Of a stretch of DNA of 64,000 nt, positions 11,003-22,621 are shown one piece after another (within the stretch, counting starts at the first letter, position 1; each line of letters begins with the position of its first letter). The position numbers and the translations under genes are program-made. Below the pieces are notes generated by a model. It had not been told where the DNA came from. It did no database searches and saw only the letters and a list, made by a program, of their open reading frames with translations. This stretch comes from Sphaerolaimus hirsutus (taxonomy: Eukaryota > Nematoda > Chromadorea > Monhysterida > Sphaerolaimidae): the NCBI GenBank assembly GCA_964036195.1, contig OZ038457.1, positions 25,368,787-25,432,786 of the forward strand. The letters are read 5' to 3'.

Positions 11003-12268
11003 TAAACTGGTGGAAAATATAAATGAGAAAATCACTTTATTGTATTTTACAGATCCCACATGCAAGCTGTCAGGCTGTCATCTTGTGTGAGGGTGACCCC
11101 AAGTGTTCACTATATATACCCTAGGGGGCACCCCCCTCAGGCCACCCTTGGTGCAGAAAATAATTTTTTAATCATTTTTTTCTGGAAAATATAAATAAGA
11201 ATTCCATACAAATTTTTGTTCCCAATGAAATTTAAATTTTTTATAAATTTCTTTCTAGATGCTTTAGACAAAACAAGTTTTTTTTGACATTGGTAGGGTG
11301 TAAGTACGTGCAACTTTTCTACTCCCTCAGAAACCCCAGAAGCCCTACACGATAATGGCATTGTTGACCAAATAAAAAAATTTTTTTGGAGAAAAACATA
11401 GGTTAGAAAAAGTGGACAATCCACTATCCCAAGCTATTTATGGAGCACATGGGGGCCAGAATTGGCTCGCTCAGTGTCAGGGGCAACATATGGTTGCTCC
11501 TGGGTTCCGTTTTTGCACTTATGTATTTTTTATAGCAAATGATAAAAGCAGCCCTGTGTAAAGAGGGCACTCGCGTGACAGCGCGTCCAGCGCCTGCAGT
11601 GTCATGATGCAAATTACAAAATACTTGTGCCCATTCAATGTGTGCACTAATTATCTGATAAAAACCTATAGGGGCCAATGGGCAATGTGCCCTGTATCCA
11701 GTGTGACTGGCACAGACAAATAAAGAGGTCATGTCCAGAACATCAAAAATCACAGTTTTTTAATTACAACCACAATTTAGGTAATCACAAAGTTTAAAAT
11801 CATTGTTGACATGGCTTCGTGGCAGATGTCTGTATATTGGGGGTAATTTTTGTGTGGGAGAGTGGGCTGGGGGTCAAAATATACCTCCTACTTACCAGTG
11901 GGTGAAAAGATGGCTTTGGGCAAGCCACAAGGAATTTTTATTTTTTGAAAAAGCACCAACACAAGTGTATTCATCACTTGTGTTGTCAGCACACCAAAAA
12001 AAGGCTGCACACATTACCGCAGCCATATTTTGTGTGTTTTTTGGAAAATTCTCATTTATATTTTCCGGGAAAAAATTGGCAAATTTTTTTCATTTATCTG
12101 TAGCAGCAGAACAGGGGGGTGCCATGGGGTGCCACTTGGCATTTATGTAGGCAAATGTTGTGGGCACCACCACAACAAATGGCAGCCATATTGGGCTGCA
12201 CGTTTCCGTGTGAGATTGTTATGAAAAATGAGGTACCTGATTTCTCATTTAAATGTGCCACCAGTTTA
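11003..12268. mobile_element. Family L TIR element, copy 2
   Basis: Inverted ends TAAACTGGTGGAAAATATAA and CACCAGTTTA. It is inserted in a family H arm: CTCATTCTTTTG before it and CTCATGGTCTAAGG after it are contiguous in the uninterrupted copy at 10480-10520. Interior as in the copy at 51949-53213. Open frames within it match no family I know. Confidence 0.85.
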
Positions 12269-12699
12269 CGACTTCTCATGGTCTAAGGTATGCGATGGCA
12301 TGTTCAGGAAAAAAATTTTTTCGCGTTTATAAACCGGGTCAAATCGGCATAAAGAATTTAGACACCACTAAACCGACTTAAAAAATGGAATTTACAGATC
12401 TTGCCGATCATTTTAAGTGTTGAACGGTCAAAATCGGCCCAGAAATGGCCGAGTTATTAATCTTCAAACTAGATTGACAAGATCGGCCATGTAAAAGGAA
12501 CACTTTTTTATAGACCCCCCTTATCTCGGGACTTGGGGATTATTCGAGAAAACAAAAACATTCGGTCTTTGCCCCGACCCCAAACCCCAACATACTTGAA
12601 GGGCATCAAAATCGGCCAATGTACGACATAATGGGGCGACATCAAAGTTTGGTGACCCCCCCCCCCCCCTATAATGCCACCCTCGATTTATGCTATGGC
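12269..12699. repeat. Family H arm
   Basis: Continuation of the family H arm, ending at the C-tract and CCACCCTCGATTTATGC. It is interrupted at 12700 by a family J element and resumes at 13506. Confidence 0.65.
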
Positions 12700-13505
12700 C
12701 AACGATGGGTAAGTTCTCCAAAAAAAACACTTTCTGTGTTTTGAGTTTTTTCAAAAATGAATACCTGAGTTTTGAGTTCTTTTCTCGAAAAAAACTTGAG
12801 TAACTCTGTTTTTATTTCTGTGTTTTTTGTCAAAACTCGAGTTTTTTGAGTTTTTTTTCTAAAAAACTCGAGTTTTTGTCAAAAAAAACTTGAGTTTTCA
12901 CCCAAAAAAATTCTGATTTACAGCATTTTGATGCGGAAACAGTGATTTTCTTATAAAATATTTGTTTTGCACATGTTTTAACCCCACATAACATCAAAAA
13001 AGTCCATAAAAATGTCCTCAATGAGGACATCCACCCACATCGCAACACCAGCATCAACAAAATGCTCACAAATGACAATTTACGCACTACTCCAAAATTC
13101 TTCAATGGGTGTGCACTGTATGGAAGACTACAGAATTGATTTGAACTACAACTATATTTAAACATGTCCACCAGGAGATGTGCATGCCATCTTTAATTTA
13201 TTTTTTGTTCCATCATAAAATATGAATACATTATGTACATATTTACATGCTATACATGCATATCTTATCTTGTTTAGTTTAACTGAATTCATGTGCATTC
13301 TGAAAATGTGTTAAACCACTTCGCTGAAAAAAACTCAAAAACTCAAAAAACTTTTCTGTGTTTCCGTGTTTCTGTGTTTCTGTGTTCTCCAAAAAAAACT
13401 CATTTGAGTTTTGAGTTTTTCAAAATTTGTGAGTTTCCGTGTTTCTGTGTAAAACAAAAACTCATTGAGTTTCTGTGTTCAATTTCTGTGTTTTTGCCAT
13501 CGTTG
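12700..13505. mobile_element. Family J hAT-type element, copy 1
   Basis: Left end CAACGATGGGTAAG, right end CCATCGTTG. The flanking 8-mers GCTATGGC and GCAATGGC match at 7 of 8 positions. The left half iterates CTGAGTTTTGAGTTTTTT and AAAACTCGAG; the right half iterates TGTGTTTCTGTG. A near-identical copy in the opposite direction is at 19620-20428. Confidence 0.85.
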
Positions 13506-14060
13506 GCAATGGCTGGGAATCCACCACACTTCTGTTGCTTCCCAGGTACTTATCCTTATACTTTTACTTATACTTTTGTTATCCCTGGCCCAATTTTGAT
13601 GCTGTTTGAGTATGGGTTTTCAGGTCGGGACTATGACTAAACAAATTTGTTTGCTCGAAATAAGTCACTAGATATGTCCCCAGTCACTAGATAAGGGGGG
13701 TCTATAAAAAGGTGGTCAATAAAATTAAAAAAAATCTGGCCAATCTGGGTGATTGGTTTTGACGCTTAATAACATGGCTATTTCTGGGCCGATTTTGATC
13801 ATTCAACACTTACTATGATCGGGACAACCTGAAGATTCCATTTTTGACGTCAGATCAGTGATGTACAGTTCCGTATACCGGTTTGACCCACTTTTTCAAC
13901 ACGAAAAATAACTTTTTCCTGAACATGCTATCGTATACTCTTGATTGAGAGAAACACAATACCAAAAGAATCAGATCGATATCTCTCACCAATCAAAAGT
14001 TATAGCACTTCAAACTTCTGCTTTTCATCTGTATCAATAACGGCAGGCCCAAAACCGATA
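13506..14060. repeat. Family H arm
   Basis: Shows TTGCTTCCCAGG, the TCTATAAAAAGGTGG phrase, GATTTTGATCATT and CAATCAAAAGTTATAGCAC. No gene. Confidence 0.6.
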
Positions 14061-14600
14061 TACCGTAAATGCTCTAATAATACGACAGTCGTACTATTTT
14101 GTTCAGAACATTTTTAGGTGTCGTACTATTGGAGATGTCGCATTATTAGAGAGTGTCGCATTATTGTTTTCATCAAATCAACAACTTCATTGTCCACATA
14201 ACTCAAATATGAGCATGACATAATAAAGCAAAAAAACCCGTAAAGCAGTGAATGAAAGTGTGGCAAAATTGGCTATTAATTGGCTACTTCTCGGCCAGTG
14301 AATAGTGGCGGTTGTGACGGCGCCCTTGCGAACTGTCCGCCGACCCTTGCGAACTGCCGAGCGACTCTTGCGAACTGCCGCCAGCCGCCGCTTTGTCCAA
14401 AAGCGCCGAATCCGCGGTTTCCGCAGATTGCGACATCGTTACGTCGCTTTTTCTTTTTATTTCTCACGTGTCGCACTATTGAAGAGTGTCGCGTTATTGG
14501 AGAGTGTCGGATTATTTTCACACAACGTGCCCAAACCTGTCGCACTATTGGAGATGTCGTATTATTGGAGATCTGTTGTATTATTAGAGCATTTACGGTA
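14061..14600. mobile_element. Family G TIR element, copy 2 (540 bp)
   Basis: Inverted ends TACCGTAAATGCTCTAATAA and TTATTAGAGCATTTACGGTA. The interior iterates GTCGCACTATTGGAGA, and the centre carries a GC-rich tract that iterates CCTTGCGAACTGCCG. Two overlapping long open frames at 14276-14790 arise from this iteration and are not treated as genes. Confidence 0.85.
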
Positions 14601-15155
14601 TGCACAATTCTACATCACTGATTTGACCTCAAAAATGAACTCTCCAATCATTTGTGATAACTTTGATTCAAAGTCGATTGACAAAAATCAGTCGACAAAT
14701 GAAAGAGTTATTTCAGAGCGACACCCAATTTTTAAAAGAAAAATTTACTTTTTTTCAGACCCACCATATCTTGAGTCAGGGGAGTCGTAGAAATATGCCA
14801 TCGATTTTCACGTTAGCCCCGACATAAAATTATTTACATTATATTCAAATATCAACAATTTTCGCTCAGCGGTTGAGGAGTGACGTGCACGCGAACACAG
14901 TGGGACCTCACCTGAACAAATTTCCTCTAAATATGAGACGATGGTGGAGAGTCTCAAGTATTCTGACCGCTAGTGTATATCGAACCACCACAATTCCCCC
15001 CCCCCAACCCCCTCCCAACCCCGCACCCCCGAAAAAAATTTTTTTTTCCCCAGCTATCTATCTATCCCGAAGGCCGCTCAGCTATCTATCCAACCACTCG
15101 GAGGGTCAAAAATCAAGATACATTACAAAATCTAGATCAATTAGATCTCTTTCTC
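14601..15155. repeat. Family H tail and family R tract
   Basis: Starts with the ATCACTGATTTGACC phrase of family H. From about 14990 it has the C-tract and GCTATCTATC iterations seen at 8640 and 63260. No gene. Confidence 0.5.
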
Positions 15156-17426
15156 TGTACTTACATTAAAAATAGCCACTGAGTCAGAAAGAACAAAAGA
15201 GCGGGTGTGTCTGATTCGTAGAACTGTCTGATTGATTTCAGTCTGAAGCTGCACATGAATAGCTCTGCTCTGATGCGTGTAATTTAAGTAGATTAACTTC
15301 TTAGTTTCAGGGCCCTGGTTGTACTTAGGTATTAGATTATTTTATGTACTCCTATTATGTTTTTGTAACATGCATTTACATGTATCGCAAGCTGTTTGTG
15401 ACCAGGGTTGGCAAAATCGCAGAAAAAAATAAAAATAAAATAAAAATAAAATGGAAAATTTAAGAATAAAATAAAATAAAATGGGAAATTTCAAAATAAA
15501 AATAAAAATTGTATAAAAATTTGAATTTTTGTAAATTTTTTGTAAAATTGTATGCAAATTCATATTTTTGGAAAAATTGTATAAAAATTCACATTTTTTG
15601 TAAAATTTTTATCTTGTTGCTTGGGGTTCAACCTGTTTATTCACGGAGCTGGGGCAGTCCCAAGCTTTATAAAGTGTCAAATGTCATATGACATGCCATG
15701 CAAAGTGTCCATTGTCATGACAAATGCTGAGTAAAGTGTCAATTGTCATGAAAACGTGGAAACTGTCAAGCTAATTGTGCCCAAATCTAACATTTTGTAT
15801 CCAAATCTTGTTGTTCTTGTATCCAAATCTTATGTGAACATTTGCATACAAAAACATGAGATTCAGATACCAAAACATAATATTTGGATACACAATTTAC
15901 ATTTTGCATGACATTCATCATGACAATTGACACTTTGATTGACATTTGAGATGTCAATTGACTCTTTACTTACATTTTACAAATGCGCCCAGCACACTCC
16001 AGTAGTCCTTCTGAAAATGCAAACCATCATTATCAATAGTTGTAACACTCAATACTAACTAACAATACCTACTGCATGCAACTTTTGCAAAGTAATGGAA
16101 AAATTTGTTTCATGTTTAGGTCTTATTATAACATTTTTCTGGCCTTACATGCAAGATTTTGATTTTTTTGTAAAATTTCTGTAAAATTTTTGTAAAATTT
16201 TTGTAAAATAGTTCATTTTATTATTTTATTAACATTTTGAAATAAAATAAAATAAAATGAAACCAGAATAAAATTAAAATAAAATACATTATGTACTTAC
16301 ATTAAAAATAGCCACTGAGTCAGAAAGAACAAAAGAGCGGGTGTGTCTGATTCGTAGAACTGTCTGATTGATTTCAGTCTGAAGCTGCACATGAATAGCT
16401 CTGCTCTGATGCGTGTAATTTAAGTAGATTCACGTCTTAGTTCCAGGGCCCTGGTTGTACTTAGGTATTAGATTATTTTATGTACTCCTATTATGTTTTT
16501 GTAACATGCATTTACATGTATCGCAAGCTGTTTGTGACCAGGGTTGGCAAAATCGCAGAAAAAAATAAAAATAAAATAAAAATAAAATGGAAAATTTAAG
16601 AATAAAATAAAATAAAATGGGAAATTTCAAAATAAAAATAAAAATTGTATAAAAATTTGAATTTTTGTAAATTTTTTGTAAAATTGTATGCAAATTCATA
16701 TTTTTGGAAAAATTGTATAAAAATTCACATTTTTTGTAAAATTTTTATCTTGTTGCTTGGGGTTCAACCTGTTTATTCACGGAGCTGGGGCAGTCCCAAG
16801 CTTTATAAAGTGTCAAATGTCATATGACATGCCATGCAAAGTGTCCATTGTCATGACAAATGCTGAGTAAAGTGTCAATTGTCATGAAAACGTGGAAACT
16901 GTCAAGCTAATTGTGCCCAAATCTAACATTTTGTATCCAAATCTTGTTGTTCTTGTATCCAAATCTTATGTGAACATTTGCATACAAAAACATGAGATTC
17001 AGATACCAAAACATAATATTTGGATACACAATTTACATTTTGCATGACATTCATCATGACAATTGACACTTTGATTGACATTTGAGATGTCAATTGACTC
17101 TTTACTTACATTTTACAAATGCGCCCAGCACACTCCAGTAGTCCTTCTGAAAATGCAAACCATCATTATCAATAGTTGTAACACTCAATACTAACTAACA
17201 ATACCTACTGCATGCAACTTTTGCAAAGTAATGGAAAAATTTGTTTCATGTTTAGGTCTTATTATAACATTTTTCTGGCCTTACATGCAAGATTTTGATT
17301 TTTTGTAAAATTTCTGTAAATTTTTTGTAAAATTTTTGTAAAATAGTTCATTTTATTATTTTATTAACATTTTGAAATAAAATAAAATAAAATGAAACCA
17401 GAATAAAATTAAAATAAAATACATTA
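15156..17426. repeat. Tandem duplication, two 1.1-kb units
   Basis: Unit one is 15156-16291 and unit two 16292-17426, with only a few differences (for example around 15293 versus 16429, and one T in a T-run). Each unit starts in unique flank 250 bp left of a family D element and ends inside that element. TGTAC is present at both breakpoints. This is either a recent local duplication or an assembly error. Confidence 0.85.
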
Positions 17427-17479
17427 TGTACAATCTTTATACAATTTGTATACAAATGATTTTTATAAAACCAACCCTG
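15403..17479. mobile_element. Family D hAT-type element with internal duplication
   Basis: Left end CAGGGTTGGCAAAATC and right end CCAACCCTG, flanked by perfect 8-bp duplications TTTGTGAC (15395-15402 and 17480-17487). The interior matches the 1028-bp copy at 9211 in reverse orientation, but the 1.1-kb tandem duplication repeats most of it together with 250 bp of flank. Confidence 0.85.
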
Positions 17480-17640
17480 TTTGTGACATCTGAAATAACA
17501 ATATCATTGCTCATGTCCATAATTTTTGTACTCTTAATTACCTCGCCTTATATAGTGAGTGCTATTTTGTCTTAATTATATTTTTCTGACTAGACTTCAG
17601 TTCTGTTTCTTTTCTTTTCGTATTTTGTATATTGTACCAA
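17480..17640. other. Short spacer
   Basis: AT-rich flank of the hAT insertion, nothing recognised. Confidence 0.4.
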
Positions 17641-17664
17641 TGACTTGTAGAGCCAGCATCTGTA

Positions 17665-17850
17665 TGTGAGCAGTATACAAGAGCACATGGACTTACTAAC
17701 GGAAATAAGCGAGTACATTACCCTAGCAGACACATTCCAAACTTTTTAGTAACGTCACACTCGTACACAAATGTCCGGAATGTGTCCGCTAGGGTAGTGT
17801 ACTCGCTTATTTCCGTTAGTAAGTCCATGTGCTCTTGTATACTGCTTATG
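17665..17850. repeat. Long imperfect palindrome
   Basis: Arms of about 75 bases: GCAGTATACAAGAGCACATG on the left returns inverted near 17830-17850. The arms include GGAAATAAGCGAGTAC and its complement. The loop is about 35 bases around 17745-17770. No coding frame is supported. Confidence 0.8.
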
Positions 17851-17961
17851 TGTGTTAAAATCAAAAAATAAATAAATAAAATAGAATGCAAATTCAGCAC
17901 ATCCTGGGCATGTGTAGCAGTTGTTTTGACTTACTACAAAGTTCATTTTGAGGATATAAAT

Positions 17962-19280
17962 GAGGCCTCTACGTCTAAAAGTCGACAAGTCCACAAAATG
18001 AGTAAATCTCATTTTAAGTTTTGGACCCAATTCCAGGCCTGTGGTGCGTGTCCAATTTAGCTCTCTCATGCTTTCCATTAAGTTCCATATGTTGACAATA
18101 AAGTGTGATATTTTCAGCCCCTGCTCTCAGCCTTCATGTGAAAAATTGGGTGTCCATAAATTTCCATTCAGTCAGAGCCAGGCTGTCCATTGGTGAACCG
18201 CGCTAAGAGTGAAACGCGTAAGCGCTAGCGCGGTTCACATTTTAGTGAAACGCGTACCCCATGCCCGGGAGCGCGTTTCACATTTTTGAAACCGCGCCGC
18301 TCATCATGCAGCGCGTTTCACAAATCACGTGGACCGCGCATGAACATATCACACGCGTTTATCGATCATATTTAACTAGTGTAGTATTTGATTGAATTAC
18401 TACAATATTATTCAATCAAATACTACACTAGTGTGTCGGCCGCCATCAGCGACTATTTCATTCTCGCAATTATCGGTGATGCAGATGGAACATCTGCCAT
18501 ATCCAATACAAACTTGGACGTGGACCAAGTATATGGTCTCCGATCCAATGAAAGTTGTCGACTTTGTACGCGGTTCAAAGTAACTTGAACCACGTTATAA
18601 TAACTACAAACGTGTTTCACGCAATTCTGAAACGCGCTGATGCATGTGCAGCGCGGTTCAGAATTTTCTGAAACCGCGCGCCACATGCATCAGCGCGTTT
18701 CACAATCGGGCGTGAAACGCTGAAGCGCTCGCCAGCGCGGTTCACGACGCATGTGAACCGCGCTGGGTTTAAGACGGCGCGTTTCACATTTTCATGTGAA
18801 ACGCATAGAATGAAACGCGCTGGAACCCCAACGCGTTTCACCAACGGACACCCTGGTCAGAGCAAAACTGTTGTTGGGAGGGAATTGGACTTGTCGACGT
18901 CTTGCACTAGAGAACATTTTTGTTCCCCGGGAAGCCGAGGCTGCCTTATGGGCAATTTATGCACTTGTCGACTTTTTGAAGTAGCTGTCCATAGTAGACA
19001 TATCACATTTCTTGCTATTTTTTACCCATAAAAAGGAAGCGGAGGGATGGACTTGTCGACTTCTTGCACTAAACTATGTGGACTTGTCGACTTCTTGCCT
19101 GAAATTTTTGCATTTTTTCCCAAAAATGTCAAATTTGGCACTTTGCCATATGGGCATGTGAGGTCAAAATTTTTATGGAAAATGTAAAAAAATGTGTGGA
19201 AGTAGCCCCAGATGACGTTCCCGGGCCTAACTCGAAATTTTCATATTTTGGACTTGTCGACTTTTAGAAGTAGACGCCTC
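17962..19280. mobile_element. Family O element with iterated GGACTTGTCGACTT
   Basis: Inverted ends GAGGCCTCTACGTCTAAAAG and CTTTTAGAAGTAGACGCCTC, flanked by AAAT on both sides. The terminal motif GGACTTGTCGACTT is repeated within the interior (near 18889, 18961, 19046, 19078, 19248). A family N element is nested at 18179-18855. No transposase frame. Confidence 0.8.
18179..18855. mobile_element. Family N hAT-type element (GAAACGCGC-iterated)
   Basis: Inverted ends CAGGCTGTCCATTGGTGAA and TTCACCAACGGACACCCTG, flanked by perfect 8-bp duplications GTCAGAGC (18171-18178 and 18856-18863). The interior iterates GAAACGCGC and GCGCGGTTCAC. At 18372-18434 a separate near-perfect hairpin built on CTAGTGTAGTATTTGATTGA is embedded. 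Confidence 0.9.
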
Positions 19281-19611
19281 AAATAATTAAGGATATAAAT
19301 ATATTGTTCATTGGCTGTTGTGCATACAATCAATTGATGAATTTCACATTAAAGACATTGACATGAAAATAGCCTCAAATAGTTTCCCCAAAAGACCTGA
19401 GAAAATTATCTGTGAACATTTTGAGTGTACAGGGCAGTTTGAGGTTTCTGCTAGTTCTGAAAGTCGATAACCCCAAAAAGTTGATTTCAAGAAAATTGTA
19501 TTTTAAGTTTCATTTCCAATTCTCTGTCAGCAATGCATGTCCAGTAGTCTTGCTCGTGTATGAATCAAAGTGTCAAATTTTCCACCTCTGCTCTCCGCAT
19601 AAATATATCGA
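19281..19611. other. Spacer, nothing recognised
   Basis: AT-rich sequence between two elements. A 68-codon open frame has no recognisable features. Confidence 0.4.
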
Positions 19612-19619
19612 CATATAAA

Positions 19620-20428
19620 CAACGATGGAAAGAACACAGAAATTGAACACAGAAACTCATTGAGTTTCTGTGTTTTTGTTTTACACAGAAACACGGAAAC
19701 TCACAAATTTTGAAAAACTCAAAACTCAAATGAGTTTTTTTTTGGAGAACACAGAAACACAGAAACACGGAAACACAGAAAAGTTTTTTGAGTTTTTTGA
19801 GTTTTTTCAGCGAAGTGGTTGAATTCACATGAATTCAGCTAAACTAATTCAACAAGATAAGATATGCATGTATAGTATATGTGAATAATATGTACATAAA
19901 TGTATTCATATTTTATACTAGAACAAAGAAGAAATAAAAGATGGCATGCACAATTGCACATATCCTGGTGGAATTGACAATTTAGTTTCAACATGTTTCA
20001 GTATACCATATTACCTCTAAAATCAATTCTGTAGCCTTCCATACAGTGCACATCCATTGAAGAATTTTGGAGTACTGCGTAAATTGTCATTTCTGGGCAT
20101 TTTGTTGATGTGGATGTCCTCATTGTGGACATTTTTATGGACTTTTTCGACACTTGATTGAATACACAGATGTTATGTGGTGCTAAAACATGTGCAAAAC
20201 CAATATTTTATAAGAAAACCACTGTTTCCACATCGAAATGCCGTAAATCATAATTTTTTGGAAAAACTCGAGTTTTTTCCAGAAAAACTCGAGTTTTTAC
20301 AAAAAACACAGAAATAAAAACAGAGTTACTCAAGTTTTTTCCGAGGAAAAAACTCAAAACACAGGTATTCATTTTTGAAAAACTCAAAACACAGAAAGTG
20401 TTTTTTTTGGAGAACTTACCCATCGTTG
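19620..20428. mobile_element. Family J hAT-type element, copy 2
   Basis: Left end CAACGATGG and right end CCCATCGTTG with perfect 8-bp duplications CATATAAA (19612-19619 and 20429-20436). It matches 12700-13505 in inverse orientation. It iterates CAGAAACACAGAAACAC and AAAACTCGAGTTTTT, and ends with AAACACAGAAAGTG. Confidence 0.9.
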
Positions 20429-20436
20429 CATATAAA

Positions 20437-20661
20437 GCGCCCTGGCGCGTTTTGCTTTGGCGCTTGCGCTAGGTGCCACTGCCATGGCGTCTTTACATCA
20501 ATAAATCAGTGTCACAATGTGACACCTATAATGGGGCAAGCGACATAAACATTTTTTTAATACGTTAAAAATGGGTGGGGCGTCCCAACATACAATTTTC
20601 GACCTTTACTCGATATTCAATTTTCCAGACCAATTTGGTTTACTGAGATAGAAGTGAACGC
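20437..20661. repeat. Family E remnant and spacer
   Basis: GCGCCCTGGCGCG and TTTGGCGCTTGCGCT are a decayed family E end, finishing at CTTTACATCA near 20500. The rest is unremarkable. Confidence 0.5.
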
Positions 20662-20837
20662 CTCATGACACCAGCAAGCTCTAGTTTTCACAGTTTTGCC
20701 TTCACAAGTTTTGCAATAGTTTATTTGGACGTGTGGCTGTAACCTGGTTACCGTACTCATAATAAAATGAAACTAGAGCTGAAACTTTTTAACAACATAC
20801 AGTGCGATAAATTTTTCCGTAACAACATTGGGCATTA

Positions 20838-21780
20838 ATTATTAGACTATTTACACAGGTCCCGGTCGGGGACCGGGACTCGGAAAAAAATTTTTTTTTC
20901 AAAAGTGAATAATTGGCGTTTTTGGGTTGTTTGCATGTTAATTAAGTGAATTATCACCAAATTAGCATGCACACAATTTTTGCAAGACACAATGCATATT
21001 TTTTGGGCGGGTGTGTAAAATTATTCTGATTTGTCTCAAATTTGGCATGCGTGTACTCCTTCGTTTAGTGAGTACGCATGCCGAATTTTAGCTCCGGGCA
21101 GTTACCAGTTTTTATTTTATTTATACTTTAATTTTTTTGATCACTGTATTTTTGTATAGTGATCGAAATCCTGCCTGGGACCGGTCCCCGGCAATGTCAA
21201 AATGGCCCCGACTGGGGTCAAACGTCCCCAGTGAGAAAATTTTTTTTTCAGTAAACAAAGAATTTTGGTCCCTGACCGGGGACGTTCGTCCCCGGCAGGG
21301 GAAAAATTTAATAGTCCCCTGCCGGGGACAAACGTCCCCGGTCGGGGACAAAAATTATTGGTTTTGTGAAAAAAAAATTTCTCGCTGGGGACGTTTGACT
21401 CCTGTCGGGGCTATTTCGACATTGCCGGGGACCGGGCCCCGGCAGGATTTTGATCACTATACCAAAATACAGTGATCAAAAAAATTGAAGTATGAATAAA
21501 ATGACAACCGGTAACCGCGCTGAGCTGAAATTTGGCATGCGTACTCACTAAACGAAGGAGTACTCACATGCCAAAATTCAGACAAATCCAAAAAAATTTA
21601 TACACTCCCCCAAAGAAAAAGCGTCAGCGTGTGTAACCGTCTCAAAAAATTTTTATGCATGCTAATTTGGTGATAATTCACGATACTAACATGCAAACAA
21701 CCCATACACGCCAAATATTCATTTTTGAAAAAAAATATTTTTTTGCCGGGTCCCGGTCCCCAAATAGCCTAATTATTACG
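20838..21780. mobile_element. Family B complete foldback element
   Basis: A near-palindromic element. The outer arms carry GGTCCCGGTCGGGGACC, then TTTGGGTTGTTTGCATG, GGCATGCGTACTC and TGATCACTGTATTTT. The centre carries further GGGGACGTTCGTCCCC-type palindromes. Each arm resembles the partial copies at 950-1225 and 5656-5970. The centre would fold into many nested GC-rich hairpins. No gene. Confidence 0.8.
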
Positions 21781-21905
21781 GTAGTCAATTTTGGCCATTC
21801 GTATTTTTGTCGTCCATCGTTATTTTGCAGTCCGCCCAGCATACTTGGAAACTAATGATGGAAAGGGGCAGGACAAGAAAAAAAACAAAAAAACGTTGAC
21901 GCTTC

Positions 21906-22020
21906 CTGGGTTGGTTTTATAAAAATCATTTGTATACAAATTGTAAAAAAAAAGTATAAAAATGTATTTAATTTTAATTTTATTCTTGTTTCATTTTATT
22001 TTATTTTATTTTATTCCAAA
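21906..22020. mobile_element. Family D element cut by the gap
   Basis: Starts CTGGGTTGG after the target GACGCTTC (21898-21905) and runs into the gap. It is the same insertion, same target included, as 22622-25280, so it is probably the other haplotype of one locus. Confidence 0.8.
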
Positions 22021-22220
22021 NNNNNNNNNNNNNNNNNNNNNNNNNNNNNNNNNNNNNNNNNNNNNNNNNNNNNNNNNNNNNNNNNNNNNNNNNNNNNNNN
22101 NNNNNNNNNNNNNNNNNNNNNNNNNNNNNNNNNNNNNNNNNNNNNNNNNNNNNNNNNNNNNNNNNNNNNNNNNNNNNNNNNNNNNNNNNNNNNNNNNNNN
22201 NNNNNNNNNNNNNNNNNNNN
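22021..22220. other. Assembly gap (200 N)
   Basis: Exactly 200 unknown bases, probably a fixed-size placeholder. Open frames drawn across it are meaningless. Confidence 0.99.
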
Positions 22221-22621
22221 CCTCATGACACCAGCAAGCTCTAGTTTTCACAGTTTTGCCTTCACAAGTTTTGCAATAGTTTATTTGGACGTGTGGCTGT
22301 AACCTGGTTACCGTACTCATAATAAAATGAAACTAGAGCTGAAACTTTTTAACAACATACAGTGCGATAAATTTTTCCGTAACAACATTGGGCATTAATT
22401 ATTAGACTATTTACACAGGTCCCGGTCGGGGACCGGGACTCGGAAAAAAAATATTTTTTTGCCGGGTCCCGGTCCCCAAATAGCCTAATTATTACGGTAG
22501 TCAATTTTGGCCATTCGTATTTTTGTCGTCCATCGTTATTTTGCAGTCCGCCCAGCATACTTGGAAACTAATGATGGAAAGGGGCAGGACAAGAAAAAAA
22601 ACAAAAAAACGTTGACGCTTC
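22221..22621. repeat. Duplicated block, copy 2 (after gap)
   Basis: Repeats 20662-20887 joined directly to about 21733-21905. The family B element is reduced to its two GGTCCCGG-type outer ends. Confidence 0.8.

Larger units (their letters stand above)
20662..22020. repeat. Duplicated block, copy 1 (before gap)
   Basis: 20662-20887 and about 21733-22020 reappear essentially unchanged at 22221-22740 on the other side of the gap, but there the roughly 845 bp between them (the inside of the family B foldback) is absent. This is the pattern expected of two haplotypes, one carrying the foldback interior, placed in tandem. Confidence 0.8.

Noticed and set aside
14276-14790. Overlapping open frames up to 161 codons on both strands
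   Set aside because: They arise from the GCGAACTGCCG iteration in the centre of a family G element; low-complexity composition and no homology pattern.
22006-22320. Long open frames spanning the runs of N
   Set aside because: They are produced by the unknown bases in the gaps and have no coding content.
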